From NCBI GenBank assembly GCA_016178725.1, contig JACOSV010000018.1:29518-93517 (forward strand): a stretch of DNA of 64,000 nucleotides, given 5' to 3'. Under the pieces are notes generated by a model. It saw only the letters and a list, made by a program, of their open reading frames with translations, searched no databases and had not been told where the DNA came from. The translations under genes and the position numbers were made by a program. This DNA is from Candidatus Eiseniibacteriota bacterium. Its GTDB lineage: Bacteria > Eisenbacteria > RBG-16-71-46. Shown piece after piece: positions 19,800-31,552 of this stretch (the stretch's first letter is position 1; the number at the start of each line of letters is the position of its first letter).

Positions 19800-20594
19800 C
19801 TACGGAAGATTCGGCTCGTTCGGGAACGCCTCGCGTGCGAGGCGAATGAACGGTCCCGCTCTTGGGCCGATCCACCCGGCCTGATGGACCCCTCCCGAGA
19901 TCCCAATGTTGAACTCACCGCAGCCAAAGCAAAGGAACATATCCATCGAGTGGCCTTCTCGCTCGAAGCGGACCATCACCCCGGGCTCGTACTCGCACAT
20001 GTGCCGGTCACCCTGCAGCACGGGAATGTAGAGCGAGGAGTCCTCGAGGGCTTCGAATAGTTCGCGCAAGGAGGAGTCGGACGGAGTTGGGCCTTCTGCG
20101 ATCACCGGCACGGGTCCCGAGAATGAGCGCGTCGACCAATCGCGCCAATTGATCCGTAGCACTCGGATCCGCTCGGCCTGATGCATGCATACGGCCAACG
20201 TCGAATCGATCGTCGGGTGCCAGCGCCCTTGAGCGACCAAGCTATCTCGCAGGTACAGGAAGCGTGGGTAGGGACCCCCCGTGAAGCAGTAATGCTTTGT
20301 GACCGTTCCCTTTTCCGGGAAAACCATGGTGTCGAGGATCACCTCGCGCCCCACGCACTGGACGCGAACAACCCAGCGACCGGCCGGAACCGACGCGATT
20401 CGAAATCGACCTGAAGCGTCGGTCATACCCCCGTAACGCCCCACCATGACGTTTGCGAAGCTCACGGGCACGGAGCGGCCAGCGACGCAGTCCGAAACTT
20501 CTCCTTCGAACCATGCGACGGGACCGCTGGGGGCGAACATGAGCGGGACGAAGAGCAGACTTGATAAGCCCCATTTGACGGACATGTCGCCCAT
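19800..20594 (-). CDS. Exported Cys-rich protein with carboxypeptidase-regulatory-like domain
   Basis: 264 aa from the ATG at 20594 (20585 also possible; no clear ribosome site). A signal-like start (KWGLSSLLFVPLMFAPSGPVAW) is followed by a beta-sandwich resembling the CarbopepD_reg fold (GEVSDCVAGRSVPVSFANVMVGRYGGMTDASGRFRIASVPAG). The remainder is unrecognised and carries several Cys, including FLCFGCGEF. Base composition is visibly lower in GC than its neighbours (stretches near 50-60%). It stands alone, convergent with the exporter operon, and may be a recent acquisition. Function unknown. Confidence 0.6.
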   Translation of the reverse strand: MGDMSVKWGLSSLLFVPLMFAPSGPVAWFEGEVSDCVAGRSVPVSFANVMVGRYGGMTDASGRFRIASVPAGRWVVRVQCVGREVILDTMVFPEKGTVTKHYCFTGGPYPRFLYLRDSLVAQGRWHPTIDSTLAVCMHQAERIRVLRINWRDWSTRSFSGPVPVIAEGPTPSDSSLRELFEALEDSSLYIPVLQGDRHMCEYEPGVMVRFEREGHSMDMFLCFGCGEFNIGISGGVHQAGWIGPRAGPFIRLAREAFPNEPNLP

Positions 20595-20626
20595 GCTAGC
20601 AGCGCTTTCGGTCTTGCCGCCCCTGC

Positions 20627-20632
20627 TATGAT
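20627..20632 (+). promoter_or_regulatory. -10 box of uvrA (leaderless candidate)
   Basis: TATGAT ends 9 nt before the uvrA ATG, so transcription would start at or very near the start codon. No good -35 box is seen. Confidence 0.4.
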
Positions 20633-20641
20633 CCGGCGCTC

Positions 20642-23592
<2,951 letters not shown>

Positions 23593-23596
<4 letters not shown>

Positions 23597-24702
23597 ACCC
23601 CCCGACCCCCGCCACCGCCGAGAAGCCCGCGGCGCCCGCGGTGAAGCGCGCGGCCACGATGAAGGCGATCGTCAAGACCCGGCCCGGTCCGGGCGCCGAG
23701 GTGCGCGAGGTGCCGGTGCCGACGTGCGGCCCGCGCGAGCTGCTGCTGCGCGTGCGCCGCGCCGGCGTGTGCGGCACCGATCTTCATATCGTCGAATGGG
23801 ACCGCTGGTCACAGGGACGTCTCAAGCCCCCCGTGACGCTCGGGCACGAGTTCGTCGGCGATGTGATCGAGCGCGGTGGCCAGGTCACGGAGTTCGACGT
23901 CGGCGACCGCGTGTCGTGCGAGAGCCACATCGTCTGCCAGCACTGTATCGCCTGCCGCACGGGCAACGCCCACGTCTGCGAGAACACGCGCATCCTCGGC
24001 GTGGACGTGAACGGCGGCTTCGCCGAGTTCGTCGCGGTGCCGGCGGTCAACGCGTGGCGCGCGCCGGCGAACATTCCGATCGAGGTCGCGGCGGTGATGG
24101 AACCGCTCGGGAACGCCGTGCACACCGCGTTCGCCGGGCCGCTCTCGGGCTGCAACGTGGCCGTCACCGGCTGCGGACCGATCGGCCTCTTCGCGATCGG
24201 CGTCGCACGCGCCGCCGGCGCCGCGCGCGTGTTCGCCAGCGACGTTTCGCCCTACCGCCTGGAGCTGGCGCGGACGATGAACGCCGACACGGTGATCGAC
24301 GTGAGCCGCGAGAACTTCGTCGAGCGCGTGAAACAGCTCACCAACGGCCTCGGCCTCGACGGCGTGCTCGAGATGTCGGGGAACCCGCAAGCGGTGCGGG
24401 ACGGGCTGGCCGCGCTGCGCAACGGCGGCCGGCTCTCGCTGCTCGGCCTGCCCAAGGAGTCGTTCGAGCTCGACTGGAACCGGCTCGTCATCTTCAAGGG
24501 CGTCACGATCCACGGCATCATCGGCCGGCGCATGTACGAGACCTGGTACCAGATGGACAACCTTCTCGGCTCGGGCCGGCTCGACATCCGCCCGGCGATC
24601 ACGCACGTCATGCCGATGGAGGCGTTCGACGATGCGATCGACCTGCTGCGCTCCGGCAAGGCCGGGAAGGTCGTGCTCGTGCCCTGGGGCGAGAGCGCGT
24701 GA
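23593..24702 (+). CDS. tdh: L-threonine 3-dehydrogenase
   Basis: 369 aa; the ATG overlaps the uvrA stop, and MKAIVKTRPG at about residue 23 is the usual N-terminus. A zinc-dependent medium-chain dehydrogenase that oxidises threonine to 2-amino-3-ketobutyrate with NAD. Catalytic zinc residues lie in GVCGTDLHIVEWD and LGHEFVGD; structural zinc Cys in CQHCIACRTGNAHVC. The C-terminal half is a Rossmann domain (VTGCGPIGLFAIGVARAAGA). kbl follows, as in E. coli where the order is reversed, which fixes the substrate assignment. Confidence 0.92.
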
Positions 24703-24715
24703 GGGGAGACGGGCC

Positions 24716-25924
24716 ATGTTCGACACGCTGAAGCCGCAGCTCGAGGCCGAGCTCAAGAAGATCCGCGACGCCGGGCTCTACAAGGACGAGCGCGTGCTCG
24801 CCTCGGCGCAGGGACCCGAGGTCACGCTCGCCGACGGCCGCACGGTGCTCGTCTTCTGCGCCAACAACTACCTCGGCCTCTCGAGCCATCCCGACGTGAT
24901 CGCGGCGGCTCACCGCGCGCTCGACAGCCGAGGCTACGGCCTCTCGTCGGTCCGGTTCATCTGCGGCACGCAGGACATCCACAAGACGCTCGAGCGGAAG
25001 ATCGCCGAGTTCCTGCGCACCGACGATACGATCCTCTACGCGGCATGCTTCGACGCCAACGGCGGCGTCTTCGAGCCGCTGCTCGGCGAAGAGGACGCGA
25101 TCATCTCGGACGCCCTGAACCACGCCTCGATCATCGACGGCGTCCGGCTGTGCAAGGCGCAGCGCTGGCGCTACGAGAACAACGACATGGCCGACCTCGA
25201 GCGTTGCCTGAAGGAGGCCGTCGCCAAAGGCACGCGCCACCGCCTGATCGCGACCGACGGCGCCTTCAGCATGGACGGGGGCATCGCTGATCTGAAGTCC
25301 GTCTGCGACCTCGCGGAGCGCTACCGGGCCCTGGTGATGGTGGACGACTGCCACGGCATCGGGTTCCTCGGCGCCAGCGGCCGGGGCAGCACCGAGCTCG
25401 CCGGCGTCATGGGCCGCGTCGACATCATCACCGGGACGCTCGGCAAGGCGCTGGGCGGAGCGCTCGGCGGCTTCACCACCGGCCGGCGCGAGATCATCGA
25501 GTTCCTGCGCCAGCGTTCGCGACCCTATCTCTTCTCGAACACGCTTCCGCCCGCGGTCGTCGGCGCGAGCATCGCGGTGTTCGACCTGCTTTCGCGCACG
25601 ACCGAGCTGCGCGACCGGCTCGAGACCAACACGAAGCGCTTCCGCGCCGCGATGACCGCGGCCGGGTTCGACATCAAGCCCGGCACGCACCCGATCGTGC
25701 CGATCATGCTCCACGACGAGCGCCTCGCCCACGACATGGCGCGGCGGCTGCTCGATCGCGGCCTCTACGTCATCGGCTTCTCGTTCCCGGTGGTGCCCAG
25801 GGGACAGGCGCGGATCCGCGTCCAGCTCTCCGCGGCGCACGAGACCCGGCACATCGATCGCGCGGTCGCCGCCTTCACCGAGGTCGGGCAGGAGCTGGGC
25901 GTCCTTCATATCTCCGCGCGCTAG
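24716..25924 (+). CDS. kbl: Glycine C-acetyltransferase (2-amino-3-ketobutyrate CoA ligase)
   Basis: 402 aa from the ATG at 24716 (GAGGGGAGA upstream). A PLP-dependent alpha-oxoamine synthase that splits 2-amino-3-ketobutyrate with CoA into glycine and acetyl-CoA. Markers are FCANNYLGLSSHPDV, the DDCHGIGFLG motif and the PLP lysine in GTLGKALGGALGG. With Tdh it makes glycine that the gcv genes downstream can cleave. Confidence 0.94.
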   Translation: MFDTLKPQLEAELKKIRDAGLYKDERVLASAQGPEVTLADGRTVLVFCANNYLGLSSHPDVIAAAHRALDSRGYGLSSVRFICGTQDIHKTLERKIAEFLRTDDTILYAACFDANGGVFEPLLGEEDAIISDALNHASIIDGVRLCKAQRWRYENNDMADLERCLKEAVAKGTRHRLIATDGAFSMDGGIADLKSVCDLAERYRALVMVDDCHGIGFLGASGRGSTELAGVMGRVDIITGTLGKALGGALGGFTTGRREIIEFLRQRSRPYLFSNTLPPAVVGASIAVFDLLSRTTELRDRLETNTKRFRAAMTAAGFDIKPGTHPIVPIMLHDERLAHDMARRLLDRGLYVIGFSFPVVPRGQARIRVQLSAAHETRHIDRAVAAFTEVGQELGVLHISAR

Positions 25925-25932
25925 GAACGATC

Positions 25933-26316
25933 GTGTCCGATTCCGCCGCTCACGAGTATCCCTACGTCACGCTTCTCAACGTCCTCTATCCCCAGCTCGA
26001 GGTCGTCAACGTCCGCGGGCTGATCGACGGCTGCACGCATCGCTGGTGGAACCAGACGCTGTGCAAGGTGAACGACTCGGTCGTGCGACTCGGCGTCGTC
26101 CGCGGCGAGTATCACTGGCATCAGCACGACGACGAGGACGAGTTCTTCTTCGTCGTCGAGGGGCGGCTGCTCATCGATCTCGAGGACCGCACGGTCGAGC
26201 TCCCGGCGGGGAAGGGCTTCGTCGTGCCGAAGGGCGTGCGCCACCGCCCGCGGGCGCCGGAGCGCACCGCGATTCTGATGGTCGAGGGCGCAGGGATCGT
26301 TCCGACCGGGGACTAG
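25933..26316 (+). CDS. Small cupin-domain protein
   Basis: 127 aa from GTG at 25933, 8 bp after kbl. A single cupin barrel with metal ligands in HWHQHDDEDEFFFVVEG and the second motif PKGVRHRPRAP. Enzymatic role unknown. Its place between kbl and gcvT suggests metabolite sensing or detoxification in threonine/glycine breakdown, but that is inference. Confidence 0.8.
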   Translation: MSDSAAHEYPYVTLLNVLYPQLEVVNVRGLIDGCTHRWWNQTLCKVNDSVVRLGVVRGEYHWHQHDDEDEFFFVVEGRLLIDLEDRTVELPAGKGFVVPKGVRHRPRAPERTAILMVEGAGIVPTGD

Positions 26317-26329
26317 GGGGCCCGCTTCC

Positions 26330-26358
26330 TTGACCGCTCCGGTCGCGTTCGCTAACGT
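26330..26358 (+). promoter_or_regulatory. Predicted promoter of the glycine-cleavage operon
   Basis: TTGACC (26330-26335), a 17-bp spacer and TAACGT (26353-26358) lie 27 nt before gcvT. No glycine riboswitch fits in this short leader. Confidence 0.5.
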
Positions 26359-26385
26359 GCGTCCGCCTCTCACCCGGAGCCTTTC

Positions 26386-27501
26386 GTGGAGCCCACGGCC
26401 ACCCTCAAGCGCACGCCGTTCCATCGCTTTCACAAGGATGCGGGCGCCAAACTCGTCGATTTCGCTGGCTTCGAGATGCCGCTCCGCTACGCCGGCGACG
26501 TGCGCGAGCATCAGGCCGTCCGAACGTGCGCCGGCCTCTTCGACATCTCGCACATGGGCGAGTTCATCGTGCGGGGCGTGGGCGCCGCGGAGTTCCTCGA
26601 CCGGGCGCTGACCAACGACATCGCCTCGACCACGCCCGGGCAGGCCATGTACACGGTCATGTGCCGGCCGGACGGCGGGATCGTGGATGACCTGTACGTC
26701 TACCGTTCGGGCGATCACTTCATGCTGGTTGTGAACGCCTCGAACATCGCCAAGGACTTCGCCTGGCTGCGGGACCAGTGCCCGACGGGCGTGTCGCTCA
26801 CCGACCGCTCGGACGACACGGCGCTGCTCGCGGTGCAGGGTCCGAAGGCGTCGGACGTCCTGCGCGGCCATGTCCCCGAGCCGGCGCTCGCGATGCCCGC
26901 GAACCGGTTCGTCGAGGGCCCGCTGTTCGGCGTCCCCGCGACGATCGCCCGCACCGGCTACACGGGCGAGGACGGCTTCGAGCTCTACTTCAAGTCCGGC
27001 GACGCGTTGGCCGTGTGGAACGGCCTGATCGAGGCGGGGCGGCCGCACGGGCTCGAGCCCGTCGGACTCGGCGCGCGTGATACGTTGCGGCTCGAGATGG
27101 CGTACATGCTCTACGGCAACGACATCGATGACACGACCTCGCCGCTCGAAGCCGGCCTCGGCTGGACCGTGAAGCTCGCCAAGCCCGCGTTCACCGGGCG
27201 CGACGCGTTGGCCCGACAGAAGGAGCAGGGCCTCACACGCCGGCTGGTCGGCCTCGAGGCCGAGGGGCGGCGCGTGCCGCGCCACGACATGGCGGTCGAA
27301 TCCGGAGGCCGCGCGGTCGGCCGCGTCACGAGCGGCGCATACGGCCCGAGCGTCGGGAAGGCGGTGGCGATGGCGTACGTCGACGCGACCTCGGCGGCGC
27401 TCGGCGCCGCGCTCGAGGTGGCGGCCGGCGCGAGCCGGATCCCGGTGCGCGTGGTCAAGCGTCCCTTCTACACCCACGGCTCCCGCCGCGCGGCGGGCTA
27501 G
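26386..27501 (+). CDS. gcvT: Glycine cleavage T protein (aminomethyltransferase)
   Basis: 371 aa, GTG start. It transfers the methylene group from aminomethyl-lipoyl GcvH to tetrahydrofolate and releases ammonia. Family marks: FHKDAGAKLVDFAGFEMPLRY, DISHMGEF, TGYTGEDGFEL and GLGARDTLRLE. First gene of gcvT-H-PA-PB. Confidence 0.96.
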   Translation: MEPTATLKRTPFHRFHKDAGAKLVDFAGFEMPLRYAGDVREHQAVRTCAGLFDISHMGEFIVRGVGAAEFLDRALTNDIASTTPGQAMYTVMCRPDGGIVDDLYVYRSGDHFMLVVNASNIAKDFAWLRDQCPTGVSLTDRSDDTALLAVQGPKASDVLRGHVPEPALAMPANRFVEGPLFGVPATIARTGYTGEDGFELYFKSGDALAVWNGLIEAGRPHGLEPVGLGARDTLRLEMAYMLYGNDIDDTTSPLEAGLGWTVKLAKPAFTGRDALARQKEQGLTRRLVGLEAEGRRVPRHDMAVESGGRAVGRVTSGAYGPSVGKAVAMAYVDATSAALGAALEVAAGASRIPVRVVKRPFYTHGSRRAAG

Positions 27502-27509
27502 GAGGATCG

Positions 27510-27899
27510 GTGAGCTACCCCGAGGATCTGCGGTACACGGCGGAGCACGAGTGGGCGCGGCTCGAGAGCGGCCTCGTCACCGTCGGCATCACCAGCTACG
27601 CGACCGAGCAGCTCGGCGACATCGTGTTCGTCGAGCTCCCCGAGCTGGGGAGGCGGCTCGAGGCGATGAAGGCGTTCGGCACGATCGAGGCGGTCAAGAC
27701 CGCGAGCGACCTGTTCGCGCCCGTCGCCGGCGAGGTCGTCGCGATCAACGAGGCGCTCGCCGACAATCCCGCGCTCGTCAACCAGTCCCCGTTCGGCGAG
27801 GGCTGGATGATCCGCGTGAAGCCGGCCGACGCCGGCGATCTCAAGCGCCTCATGAACCACGAGGCGTACGCGCAGCTCATCGAGGAGCAGCACGCGTGA
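27510..27899 (+). CDS. gcvH: Glycine cleavage H protein (lipoyl carrier)
   Basis: 129 aa from GTG. The lipoylated lysine lies in GTIEAVKTASDLFAPV. It carries the aminomethyl group between P and T proteins. The start YPEDLRYTAEHEWARLE and the end NHEAYAQLIEE are typical. It overlaps gcvPA by 4 bp (GTGA). A lipoate-protein ligase at 38142 could modify it. Confidence 0.97.
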   Translation: MSYPEDLRYTAEHEWARLESGLVTVGITSYATEQLGDIVFVELPELGRRLEAMKAFGTIEAVKTASDLFAPVAGEVVAINEALADNPALVNQSPFGEGWMIRVKPADAGDLKRLMNHEAYAQLIEEQHA

Positions 27900-29287
27900 G
27901 CTTCATCGGCCTCTCGCGGGACGAAGAGCAGCGAATGCTGGCCGCGATCGGCGTGACGCGATTCGACGATCTGATCGCGACGGTGCCCGAGGCGGTGCGG
28001 CTGCGCGAGCCGTTGGCGGTGCCCGGACCGCTCTCGGAGATCGAATCGCGGGCGCGTTTCGGCGAGTGGGCGCGGATGAACGACGCCGACCGCATGGCCT
28101 CGTTCCTGGGCGGCGGGCTCTACGACCACTACATCCCGGCGGCGCTGCAGGCGATCGCGATGCGCTCGGAGTTCGCGACCGCCTACACGCCGTACCAGCC
28201 CGAGGTGGCCCAGGGCTCGCTCACGGCGATCTTCGAGTTCCAGAGCATGATCGTCGAGCTGACGGGCACCGAGGTCGCCAACGCCTCGCTCTACGACGGC
28301 GCCACCGCGGCCGTCGAGGCGGCACTGCTCGCGCGGCACCAGACCGGCCGCGCGCGCGTCGTCGTGGCGGGTGCGGTGCATCCGCACATCGTCGACGTCC
28401 TGCGCACGTATCTGGGCGCGGACAACGTCACGGTCGTCGCCGACCGTGGCGGCGCGTGCGCGGAGGACGACCTCCAGGCGGCGCTCGGGGCCAACGTCGC
28501 GGCGGTCCTCTACCAGCACCCGAACTTCTTTGGCGTCCTCGAGCAGCCGGCCGCGCTGCACGCGCTCGCCCACGGCGCCGGCGCGCTGGCGGTCGCGGTG
28601 TGCGACCCGATCGCGCTGGCGCTGCTCGAGCCGCCGGGGGCGGCGGGCGCCGACATCGTCGTCGGCGAGGGCCAGTCGCTCGGCAATCCGCCGTCCTTCG
28701 GCGGGCCGCTGCTCGGGTTCTTCGCCTGCACGAAGGCGCTGGTGCGGCGGATGCCGGGGCGCATCGCCGGCGAGACCGTGGATCGGCTCGGCCGGCGCGG
28801 GTTCGTGCTCACGCTCCAGACCCGCGAGCAGCACATCCGGCGCGAGAAGGCGACCTCGAACATCTGCACGAATCAGGGTCTGCTCGCGCTGCGCGCGACG
28901 ATCTATCTCGGCCTGCTCGGCAAACTCGGGCTCACCGAGGTCGCCGAGCTGTGCGTGCAGAAGTCGCATCATGCAGCGGAACGCGCCGCGGCGATCGCGG
29001 GCTATCGGCTCGCCTTCGACGCGCCGTTCTTCCGCGAGTTCGTGCTCGAGTGCCCGGTGGACGCGGCCACCGTGATCCGCGCCGGCCGCGCCGCGGGCGT
29101 GCTCGCGGGCATCGACCTCGGCCGATTCCAGCCCGAGTGGCGCCGGCGGCTGCTGGTCGCGGTCACGGAACAGCGGAGCGCCGCCGACATCGAGCGCTGG
29201 CTCGGCGCGCTGCGTGCCGCGGCCGGAACGTCGCGCGACACGGTCGCGGCGGCGGGGGACGGCGGCGCCCGGCGAGGCGCGCGATGA
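27896..29287 (+). CDS. gcvPA: Glycine dehydrogenase (decarboxylating) subunit 1
   Basis: 463 aa from GTG at 27896. N-terminal half of the split P protein, an aminotransferase-fold subunit without the PLP lysine. Marks: FLGGGLYDHYIPAAL, TAYTPYQPEVAQGSL, LYDGATAAVEAAL and TREQHIRREKATSNICTNQ. The split form is common outside proteobacteria such as E. coli. The stop overlaps gcvPB by 4 bp. Confidence 0.96.
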   Translation: MSFIGLSRDEEQRMLAAIGVTRFDDLIATVPEAVRLREPLAVPGPLSEIESRARFGEWARMNDADRMASFLGGGLYDHYIPAALQAIAMRSEFATAYTPYQPEVAQGSLTAIFEFQSMIVELTGTEVANASLYDGATAAVEAALLARHQTGRARVVVAGAVHPHIVDVLRTYLGADNVTVVADRGGACAEDDLQAALGANVAAVLYQHPNFFGVLEQPAALHALAHGAGALAVAVCDPIALALLEPPGAAGADIVVGEGQSLGNPPSFGGPLLGFFACTKALVRRMPGRIAGETVDRLGRRGFVLTLQTREQHIRREKATSNICTNQGLLALRATIYLGLLGKLGLTEVAELCVQKSHHAAERAAAIAGYRLAFDAPFFREFVLECPVDAATVIRAGRAAGVLAGIDLGRFQPEWRRRLLVAVTEQRSAADIERWLGALRAAAGTSRDTVAAAGDGGARRGAR

Positions 29288-30786
29288 CGACGATGCCGCG
29301 GCGGCTCCTGATCGAGCAGGGCGGGCCGGGCCATCGCGGGCCGGCACTGCCGCGTTGCGACGTGCCGACCCGGCCCGTCACCGAGCACCTGCGCGGCGCG
29401 CGCCTGCGTGCGGAGCTGCGTCTGCCCGAGGTGAGCGAGCCCGAGGTCGTGCGGCACTTCGTCGAGCTCTCGACGCTCAACCACCACATCGACCGCGGGC
29501 TCTATCCGCTCGGCTCGTGCACGATGAAGCACAACCCCAAGATCAACGACGAGATCGCCGGGCTGGCCGGGTTCGCGCTCGCGCACCCGCTCGGCGACGA
29601 CGCCGCGAACCAGGGCGCGCTGCGCGTGATCCGCGAGCTCGAGAAGGCACTCGCCGCGATCAGCGGCTTCGCCGCGGTGAGCACGCAGCCGGCGGCGGGC
29701 GCTCAGGGCGAGATGACCGGCCTGCTCATGATCCGCGCCCACCATCGGGCGCGCGGCGAGGGCGAGACGCGCCGGCGCGTCATCGTGCCCGACTCGGCGC
29801 ACGGCACGAACCCGGCGAGCGTCCACCTCGTCGGCTACGAGACGGTGGTGATCCCGTCCGAGGCGCACGCGACCGTGGATCTCGACGCGCTGCGCGGCGC
29901 GCTCGACGAGCGCGCCGCGGCGGTCATGCTCACCGTGCCCAACACGCTCGGCCTGTTCGAGCCGCGCATCCGCGAGATCACCGCGCTCGCGCACGCCGCC
30001 GGAGCGCAGGTCTACATGGACGGCGCCAACATGAACGCGCTGGTCGGGCTCGTGCGCCCGGGCGACCTCGGCTTCGACGTCATGCACATCAACCTGCACA
30101 AGACGTTCTCGACGCCGCACGGCGGCGGCGGGCCGGGCGCCGGGCCGGTCGCGGTCGCGGCGCACCTCGAGCCCTACCTGCCGGCTCCCCGCGTGGTGGA
30201 GCGCGACGGTCGCTACGCGCTCGACGAGGACCGGCCGCGCTCGATCGGACGCGTGCACTCGTTCCACGGCAACTTCGGCATCCTGCTGCGTGCGCTGGTC
30301 TATGTCTCGACGCTCGGTCCCGAGGGGCTGCGCGCCGTGAGCCGCACCGCGATCCTCAACGCCAACTACCTCATGCGCCGGCTCGCCGGGCGCTACGACC
30401 TGCCGCACCCGGAGCACTGCATGCACGAATTCGTGCTCTCGGGGCGCGGACTCAAGCGCCACGGCGTCAAGACGCTCGACGTCGCGAAGCGTCTGCTCGA
30501 TTTCGGCGTCCACGCGCCGACGGTCTACTTTCCCCTGATCGTCGACGAGGCGCTGATGATCGAGCCCACCGAGACCGAGACGCTCGACCGGCTCGATCAC
30601 TTCGCCGCCGCGATGGAACGCATCGCGGACGAGGCGGCCGCGAATCCGCAGACGCTGCTCGACGCGCCGCACACGACGCCGGTCGGCCGGCTCGACGAGG
30701 CGCGCGCCGCGCGCGAGCTCAAGCTCCACTGGGCGTCTTCCGGCGCCGCGCGTCCCGCCGCCGCGCCCGCATCCGCGCGTGGCTGA
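29284..30786 (+). CDS. gcvPB: Glycine dehydrogenase (decarboxylating) subunit 2
   Basis: 500 aa. Catalytic PLP half of the P protein; the lysine is in HINLHKTFSTPHGGGGPG. Marks include YPLGSCTMKHNPKIN and QPAAGAQGEMTG. It decarboxylates glycine and loads GcvH. A low-complexity Ala/Pro tail ends the protein, and the next gene starts 8 bp before its stop. No gcvL (lipoamide dehydrogenase) is in the window. Confidence 0.96.
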   Translation: MTTMPRRLLIEQGGPGHRGPALPRCDVPTRPVTEHLRGARLRAELRLPEVSEPEVVRHFVELSTLNHHIDRGLYPLGSCTMKHNPKINDEIAGLAGFALAHPLGDDAANQGALRVIRELEKALAAISGFAAVSTQPAAGAQGEMTGLLMIRAHHRARGEGETRRRVIVPDSAHGTNPASVHLVGYETVVIPSEAHATVDLDALRGALDERAAAVMLTVPNTLGLFEPRIREITALAHAAGAQVYMDGANMNALVGLVRPGDLGFDVMHINLHKTFSTPHGGGGPGAGPVAVAAHLEPYLPAPRVVERDGRYALDEDRPRSIGRVHSFHGNFGILLRALVYVSTLGPEGLRAVSRTAILNANYLMRRLAGRYDLPHPEHCMHEFVLSGRGLKRHGVKTLDVAKRLLDFGVHAPTVYFPLIVDEALMIEPTETETLDRLDHFAAAMERIADEAAANPQTLLDAPHTTPVGRLDEARAARELKLHWASSGAARPAAAPASARG

Positions 30787-31231
30787 CCGTCCGCCCGCGC
30801 CGCCGCCCGTGGATCCGTCCGCGCCGCTCGAGTGGTCGTTCAACCCGTGGCATGAACGACCGGCGCAGGCGTGGGGCGCGGCGGCCGTGGTGATCGTCAC
30901 CGTGGCGCTGGTCGCGGGCGCGGGGCTCCCGGCACTGGTCACGGCGGCGCTCGCGGCAGGGCTCGGCGCGGCACTCGGCCGGGCGCTGCTGCCGGCGCGC
31001 TGCGCGCTCGACGACGCCGGCGTCCGCTGGGGCGTCGGACCGCTCGTCCAGCGCCGGCCGTGGTCGGCGTTCCGGCGCGCGGTACGCGCCGGCGACGGCG
31101 TGCTGCTCTCGCCCTTCTCGCGGCGCAGCCGCCTCGACGCGTACCGCGCCGTGTTCCTTCCGTTCCCGTCGCGCCTCGCCGCGCGGCTCGTCCCGGACAT
31201 CGACGCGCGACTCGCCCGCCATGGCCTCTGA
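30779..31231 (+). CDS. Small membrane protein with PH-like tail (unknown)
   Basis: 150 aa, GTG start overlapping gcvPB by 8 bp. A Pro-rich cytoplasmic start is followed by two hydrophobic helices (AVVIVTVALVAGAGLPALVTAALAAG...) and a basic beta-rich C-terminus (CALDDAGVRWGVGPLVQRRPWSAFRRA) reminiscent of bacterial PH-like domains. Not recognised further. Its coupling to gcvPB and to the next small gene suggests co-expression, not function. Confidence 0.55.
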   Translation: MADRPPAPPPVDPSAPLEWSFNPWHERPAQAWGAAAVVIVTVALVAGAGLPALVTAALAAGLGAALGRALLPARCALDDAGVRWGVGPLVQRRPWSAFRRAVRAGDGVLLSPFSRRSRLDAYRAVFLPFPSRLAARLVPDIDARLARHGL

Positions 31232-31541
31232 TCCCGCCGCGCCGACGCCCGACGCCGAGGACCTCGCCCTCCTCGACCGCGCCGCCGCACGCATCGTCGA
31301 GCTCCACATGGAGGTGCCGGCGATCCTCACGCTCGAGAGCGTGCGGCCGCTCACACTGGTCGCGGGCCAGGCGATGATCTTCTTCGAACCGATGGTGCAG
31401 GCGCTGTTCCGACTCGGCGACTACCGACGGTTCACCGCGCTGATCGAGCGGCGCGGGACGCCCCCGCTCCTGATCGAACGCATCGAGCGCGCGGCCGAAG
31501 CGGCGCGCTCCAGGCGCGCCGCGAACGGCCCGCCGGCCTGA
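31221..31541 (+). CDS. Small helical protein (unknown)
   Basis: 106 aa, ATG start overlapping the previous gene by 11 bp. Predicted all-helical, no membrane segment that is convincing (TLVAGQAMIFFEPMVQALF is amphipathic), with a basic end. Its position directly before the MutL-type ATPase gene (11 bp gap) suggests a link to that system. No family recognised. Confidence 0.5.
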   Translation: MASDPAAPTPDAEDLALLDRAAARIVELHMEVPAILTLESVRPLTLVAGQAMIFFEPMVQALFRLGDYRRFTALIERRGTPPLLIERIERAAEAARSRRAANGPPA

Positions 31542-31552
31542 GCGCGAGGCGC

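Noticed and set aside
27551-27895. N-terminal part of the 578-aa ORF containing gcvPA
   Set aside because: Out-of-frame reading of gcvH; the P-protein begins at GTG 27896.
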